Shown piece by piece: positions 5,528 to 9,019 of a DNA stretch of 9,019 nt; within the stretch, counting starts at the first letter, position 1, and every line of letters begins with the position of its first letter. The DNA lies in contig JALSTF010000128.1 of NCBI GenBank assembly GCA_026983895.1, positions 1 to 9,019 of the forward strand, written 5' to 3'. A program made the translations under genes and the position numbers. The notes below the pieces were generated by a model. That model ran no database searches, was not told the DNA's origin, and saw only the letters and a list, made by a program, of their open reading frames with translations. This DNA is from Sulfurovum sp. Lineage in GTDB: Bacteria > Campylobacterota > Campylobacteria > Campylobacterales > Sulfurovaceae.

Positions 5528-6208
5528 CTATCTCTTGATGATACGCAGCATCTCATCCCCACCCTTTTGGAACACATAGGCACACTTCTCTATAGTGACA
5601 TCATACCCTTTCTCTCTCAGATATGCCATCGTCGGATCAAGATGCGGCGAACGGATGTTCTGCAGTGTCAAGAGAGGAAAGATGCGTACCTCTGCTGCCA
5701 CTCTGAGCATCTCCTCCACTGCCTCTATATGGAAACGCTCATCGAGATGGTCGCTGTAGAGAAAGAGCAGATGCGAACTGAGTGCCAGATCGAAGCGGTC
5801 GTCTTCAAAAGGAAGATCAGGCAGAGAAGCATCGATATATCTGCCCTCCTCTTTTCCCTCTTCATAATCCATTAAAAATTCCATCATCGCCTCGATACGC
5901 AAATCAAGCAGACTTTCCGGGTCGGGGATGTTTTTCCAGACGAACTTCTCCATATTGGCTTTGACTTCCGCCATGACCTCATCGACCACATCATCAATAC
6001 GCTGCATGATCTGCTGTTTGCTGTAGGCATAGAGTGGATCGACGGAGACCACACTGCCTCCTTCCATATCGACCTCTGTATTAAAACTGCTTGGTCCGTC
6101 GCCACATCCAAGTATCTTTTGGAATTTAATCTCCTCTTTTGAGAGATTGAACATCCCAATATACTCTTTCATACTGCGTCCCCACGGGATGATATTTTCA
6201 AGTTTCAT
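5528..6208 (-). CDS. Class I SAM-dependent methyltransferase, substrate unknown
   Basis: The 226-residue protein has a Rossmann methyltransferase layout. Motif I is ILGCGDGPSSFN (32-43), the acidic ribose-binding position is D57 in SVDPLY, and the later core strand is ASLPDLPFEDDRFDLALSSHLLFLY (127-151), followed by EMLRVAAEVRIFPLL (166-180). A helical segment of about 65 residues (60-124, with IPDPESLLDLRIEAMMEFLMDYEEG) sits between the SAM site and the core strand and probably shapes the substrate pocket. No tRNA, rRNA, DNA or protein-specific signature was recognised. The ATG at 6208 has GGAG eight bases before it, and an extended -10 promoter lies just upstream, so it is probably transcribed alone. 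It is convergent with the small membrane peptide gene. Confidence 0.85.
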   Translation of the reverse strand: MKLENIIPWGRSMKEYIGMFNLSKEEIKFQKILGCGDGPSSFNTEVDMEGGSVVSVDPLYAYSKQQIMQRIDDVVDEVMAEVKANMEKFVWKNIPDPESLLDLRIEAMMEFLMDYEEGKEEGRYIDASLPDLPFEDDRFDLALSSHLLFLYSDHLDERFHIEAVEEMLRVAAEVRIFPLLTLQNIRSPHLDPTMAYLREKGYDVTIEKCAYVFQKGGDEMLRIIKR

Positions 6209-6235
6209 AGCTGATCTCCGTTATTGTGTGATGTA

Positions 6236-6263
6236 ATTGTAGCAAAAAGGTTTGACAGATCAA
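6236..6263 (-). promoter_or_regulatory. Promoter of the methyltransferase gene
   Basis: On the minus strand TTGATC (6263 to 6258) and TACAAT (6241 to 6236) are separated by 16 bases, and TGC directly before TACAAT makes an extended -10. The expected start near 6229 leaves a leader of about 20 bases that includes the GGAG site. The -35 overlaps the stop of the possible mini-ORF. Confidence 0.55.
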
Positions 6264-6325
6264 CCCGATACGAGAATGCATCCGATAAAAGCGGCTGCCT
6301 CTTGGGAAAGTACAGTATCTTTCAT
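6260..6325 (-). CDS. Possible 21-codon mini-ORF upstream of the methyltransferase
   Basis: An ATG at 6325 follows AGAGGTG with five bases between, a fair ribosome site, and opens a 21-codon frame (MKDTVLSQEAAAF, then IGCILVSG, stop TGA). The ribosome site lies inside the repeated 14-base motif. The peptide resembles nothing I know. It might be a small protein, a leader peptide, or the surviving 5' end of a lost gene. No convincing -10 for it was found. It is listed because start context and position are suggestive, not because translation is established. Confidence 0.25.
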   Translation of the reverse strand: MKDTVLSQEAAAFIGCILVSG

Positions 6326-6339
6326 AAGGGCACCTCTAA
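6326..6339. repeat. Short dispersed motif AAGGGCACCTCTAA, copy 2
   Basis: This differs from the copy at 5288-5301 only at one C/T position. Read on the minus strand (TTAGAGGTGCCCTT) it supplies a ribosome-site-like AGAGGTG directly before the mini-ORF ATG. In copy 1 the equivalent position is TTTAAT, with no ATG. Confidence 0.4.
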
Positions 6340-6396
6340 TATTTGAACTCTTTTACTACATTCTCAGCGTATTAGAAAAATATTTTCGTGTTTTTC

Positions 6397-6412
6397 ATAC
6401 GTTAACACGTAT
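6397..6412. promoter_or_regulatory. Palindrome overlapping the hrpB -10 box
   Basis: ATACGT and ACGTAT form a perfect 6+6 inverted repeat around TAAC. The right arm shares bases with the TATAAT box at 6410-6415, where a bound protein would exclude RNA polymerase. No regulator gene is adjacent, so the binding protein, if any, is unknown. Confidence 0.4.
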
Positions 6413-6415
6413 AAT
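6410..6415 (+). promoter_or_regulatory. Consensus -10 box of hrpB (probable leaderless start)
   Basis: A perfect TATAAT is followed by GCCAC and then the hrpB ATG, so transcription should start at or within a base or two of the start codon. There is no Shine-Dalgarno sequence. The -35 position (around 6386-6392, TCGTGTT) is poor, as is common in this phylum. Confidence 0.55.
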
Positions 6416-6420
6416 GCCAC

Positions 6421-8901
6421 ATGCAAACCCTACCCATCACCCACGTCATACCCCAAGTCAAAGAGAAGTTGGCCGCACACAACAGACTCATACTCCAAGC
6501 ACCTCCAGGTGCAGGAAAAACCACAACCCTGCCCCTGGCCCTGCTGGATGAGCCATGGTTAAAGGGCAAGCGCATCATCATGCTGGAGCCCAGGCGTTTG
6601 GCGGTGCGGATGTCGGCTATCAGAATGGCAGAGATGTTGGGCGAAAAGGTGGGAGAACGTGTGGGTTATCAGATAAAGATGGACTCGCAGTATTCCAAAC
6701 AGACCAAGATCCTCATCGTTACCGAGGGGATACTCACGCGTAAGCTTCAAGCTGACCCCAGCCTTGAAGATGTGGCACTCATCATCTTCGATGAATACCA
6801 TGAGCGTTCGCTTCATGCAGACTTGTCTTTGGCTCTGAGCCTGGAGTCTCAGTCTGTCTTGCGTGAGGACTTGAAACTGCTTATCATGTCTGCTACGCTC
6901 AATACTACAGCACTTAGCTCCATGCTGGATGCTCCACTGGTCGCGAGTGAAGGACGTGCCTACCCTGTGGAGCGTCATTACCTAGACCCCACAACCGCTC
7001 AGCCTACAGCCAAAGAACTGCCAAGCTACATTGCCAAACGTGTTTTGAAGTGCTTAGAAGAGGAAGAGGGAAACATCCTTGTCTTCCTGGCAGGGGTACG
7101 ACAGATAAGAGAGGTAGAGAAGTATCTACAGGAAGCCAAACTCAAAGATGTTTACATTGCAAGTCTTTATGGAAACCTCAGCAAAGCAGAGCAGGACAAA
7201 GCCATTAAAGCCCCGCCGCAAGGTACACGAAAAGTCGTCCTAAGCACCAACATCGCCCAAACCTCACTTACTATAGACGGTATCAAGATAGTCATAGACT
7301 CCGGACAGCAGAATGTCTCTGTCTTTAGCCCTTTTTCTGGCATGAACACCCTGGAGAGGCGACACATATCCGAAGACGCTGCCACACAGAGGGCTGGACG
7401 TGCAGGACGGCTGAGTAGCGGGAAAGCCTACCATATCTGGCACAAGTCCAAGATACTCCAAAAGCATGATACCCCGGAGCTACTTTTGGCAGACCTTACG
7501 CCACTGGTACTAGAACTCGCGCTGTGGGGTACGGATGATGTCAGCGACCTCATTTGGCTGGACACCCCACCCTCTACTGCCATCAGTCATGCAAAGACCT
7601 TATTGATACAACTGGGTGCATTGGATGACAAAGGCATCATTACCCCTCATGGCAGGGCGATGAGCGGGTATGGCTTGCATCCTAGACTTGCGCACATGAT
7701 GCTCAAAGCCAAAGCCCTGAACCTTAGCTATGAAGCTTCACTGCTTGCTACCCTGCTCATAGAAAAAGATATCTACACAAGACCCCGTAGAGAAGTAGAT
7801 ATCGCTGAGCGGGTTGAAGACCTGCATGCACTGTCACAAGGGAACATAGTCAACACTATCAATATCAAACATGCACGGTACATCTTAGCCAATGCCAGGC
7901 GACTCGAGCCTCAACAAAACGCTACGCTGGACAAAACACATTTAGGCGTTCTGCTTGCTTACGCCTACCCAGAACGCATCGCCAAAGCACGTGGCACCAG
8001 AGAGCAGACCTATCTGCTGGCCAACGGCAAAGGTGCCAGACTTCACACAGACGAAACCCTGTCCCACGCACGCTACATCGTCATAGCAGACCTCGATGCC
8101 AAAGCTACCCATGCAGGCATCTACAAAGCCATCGCCCTGGAAGAAGCGGACATCTATACCTACCTTACAGAGCAGATACACACAGAGCAAACCGTAGAGT
8201 GGAACGAAGCACAACAGCGTGTCGAGGTACGAGAAGTAGAGAAGATAGGCGCCATCCTCCTCAAAGAACGTGCCATCAAAGCCACAGACAACGAAGAGGT
8301 GACCGACCTGCTCATAGAAGAGCTTGAAGAGATGGGCTTAGAGGCACTTAACTGGAGCAAAGAGGCTTTGGCTCTGCGACAAAGAGTGCACTTTTTGAAC
8401 CAGTATGGTGTAGGACTTCCTGACTTTTCTGATGAATATATATTAACTAATATGGAGGAGTGGCTGACCCCTTTCCTCACAGGCATGAGCAGCCTGCGAG
8501 AGGTCAAAAGCTTAGACCTGCATAACATCCTGCGAGGCAGACTAAGCTACGAACAGACCCAAACCCTGGACACCCTGGCCCCGGCCAAAATCAAAGTAGC
8601 CTCAGGCTCCAACATCGCCATAGACTACGCCAACCCCACCCAACCCATCTTGGCAGTACGCCTACAAGAGATGTTTGGCACAGCCCAAACCCCAAGCATA
8701 CTAAATGGCAAAGTCCCCCTCATGCTGCACCTGCTCTCCCCCGCCAAACGCCCCATGCAAATGACCCAGGACCTGGCAAGCTTCTGGGCAAATACCTATG
8801 ACGAGGTGAAGAAGGAGTTGAGAGGAAAATACAAAAAGCACTATTGGCCGGATGACCCGCTTGAAGCACGGGCGACATCGAAGACGAAGAAGTATATGTA
8901 A
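6421..8901 (+). CDS. hrpB: ATP-dependent DEAH-box helicase HrpB
   Basis: The 826-residue protein has family-typical length. The helicase core is complete: Walker A APPGAGKT (27-34), EPRRLAVR (56-63), Walker B DEYHER (124-129), SAT (157-159), VFLAG (221-225), LSTNIAQTSLTIDGI (274-288) and QRAGRAGR (323-330). The C-terminal half matches HrpB, ending in HYWPDDP and TKKY, the expected HrpB_C tail; this separates it from HrpA and the eukaryotic Prp proteins. Family members are NTP-dependent nucleic-acid helicases of uncertain cellular role. The start fits the family N-terminus (LPITHVIPQV, then LILQAPPGAGKT). The box reads DEYH where E. coli HrpB has DEFH. It is transcribed alone from a -10 box abutting the ATG, and ends 6 bases from a convergent gene. 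Confidence 0.96.
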   Translation: MQTLPITHVIPQVKEKLAAHNRLILQAPPGAGKTTTLPLALLDEPWLKGKRIIMLEPRRLAVRMSAIRMAEMLGEKVGERVGYQIKMDSQYSKQTKILIVTEGILTRKLQADPSLEDVALIIFDEYHERSLHADLSLALSLESQSVLREDLKLLIMSATLNTTALSSMLDAPLVASEGRAYPVERHYLDPTTAQPTAKELPSYIAKRVLKCLEEEEGNILVFLAGVRQIREVEKYLQEAKLKDVYIASLYGNLSKAEQDKAIKAPPQGTRKVVLSTNIAQTSLTIDGIKIVIDSGQQNVSVFSPFSGMNTLERRHISEDAATQRAGRAGRLSSGKAYHIWHKSKILQKHDTPELLLADLTPLVLELALWGTDDVSDLIWLDTPPSTAISHAKTLLIQLGALDDKGIITPHGRAMSGYGLHPRLAHMMLKAKALNLSYEASLLATLLIEKDIYTRPRREVDIAERVEDLHALSQGNIVNTINIKHARYILANARRLEPQQNATLDKTHLGVLLAYAYPERIAKARGTREQTYLLANGKGARLHTDETLSHARYIVIADLDAKATHAGIYKAIALEEADIYTYLTEQIHTEQTVEWNEAQQRVEVREVEKIGAILLKERAIKATDNEEVTDLLIEELEEMGLEALNWSKEALALRQRVHFLNQYGVGLPDFSDEYILTNMEEWLTPFLTGMSSLREVKSLDLHNILRGRLSYEQTQTLDTLAPAKIKVASGSNIAIDYANPTQPILAVRLQEMFGTAQTPSILNGKVPLMLHLLSPAKRPMQMTQDLASFWANTYDEVKKELRGKYKKHYWPDDPLEARATSKTKKYM

Positions 8902-8907
8902 GGTATA

Positions 8908-9019
8908 TTAGACATAGAACATATTGTTATACATCGACTGTGCCCAGTTGAACTGTGCTTTGGATGCTCCTATGCCGTTATGTGCCCAGTCTTCATCTGT
9001 AATGCTGCTGTTGAACTCC
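8908..9019 (-). CDS. C-terminal end of an unidentified protein (cut by window end)
   Basis: A minus-strand frame is open from the window end to a TAA at 8908-8910. The last 36 or so residues include EFNSSITDEDWAHNGIG, then SKAQFNWAQSMYNNMFYV. The composition (W, N, Q, aromatic residues) looks like real soluble protein, and the convergent 6-base spacing to hrpB fits a gene end. I do not recognise the family from this fragment. Confidence 0.5.
   Translation of the reverse strand, partial: EFNSSITDEDWAHNGIGASKAQFNWAQSMYNNMFYV

Noticed and set aside
6252..6551. Plus-strand 99-codon frame spanning the hrpB promoter and start
   Set aside because: It runs out of frame into hrpB, covers a strong promoter, and has no ribosome site or recognisable domain.
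1..9019. CRISPR arrays, tRNA genes, insertion sequences, toxin-antitoxin pairs or defence genes
   Set aside because: No regularly spaced repeats, transposase or nuclease motifs, or tRNA-like cloverleaf were seen on either strand by reading; the window looks like ordinary chromosome.

Overview
The window looks like chromosomal DNA from a free-living, Sulfurovum- or Sulfurimonas-like member of the Campylobacterota. This placement is an inference from general gene character: AT-rich promoters with good -10 boxes and poor -35 boxes, tight gene packing, and a TetR/LolA-like/outer-membrane/RND cassette. No rRNA, tRNA, CRISPR array, insertion sequence or phage gene was recognised. Both ends cut genes.

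Left block (1-2878): a minus-strand operon runs leftward as LolA-like periplasmic protein, outer-membrane beta-barrel protein and RND/MMPL permease (cut at base 1). The first two genes overlap as TAATG, and the permease follows after 8 bases. A TetR-family regulator is divergent from the operon. The 96-base gap between them carries two near-identical 19-bp palindromes, centred 31 bp apart, which are strong candidate operators. Together these look like a self-contained, ligand-inducible cell-envelope export or lipid-transport unit spanning both membranes.

Middle block (2885-5288): a GC-richer minus-strand operon encodes an exported PEBP/YbhB-like protein, an EcsC-family protein and a conserved-looking 110-residue protein of unknown function. 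A plus-strand NfsB-like nitroreductase is divergent from it, and the two share a 57-base promoter region.

Right block (5289-9019): an unlisted 33-codon gene for a single-span membrane peptide is followed by a stem-loop and a convergent SAM-dependent methyltransferase. A 212-base gap holds the methyltransferase promoter, a possible 21-codon mini-ORF and a perfect palindrome overlapping the hrpB -10 box. The complete DEAH-box helicase gene hrpB comes next. The 3' end of an unidentified convergent gene closes the window.

The best leads are the twin TetR operators, the two genes (tetR and hrpB) whose -10 boxes lie only 5-6 bases before the ATG (probable leaderless mRNAs), the 33-residue membrane peptide, and the PEBP-EcsC-hypothetical operon. 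I did not find a clearly new multi-gene defence or mobile system. Most of the window is ordinary housekeeping or accessory chromosome.
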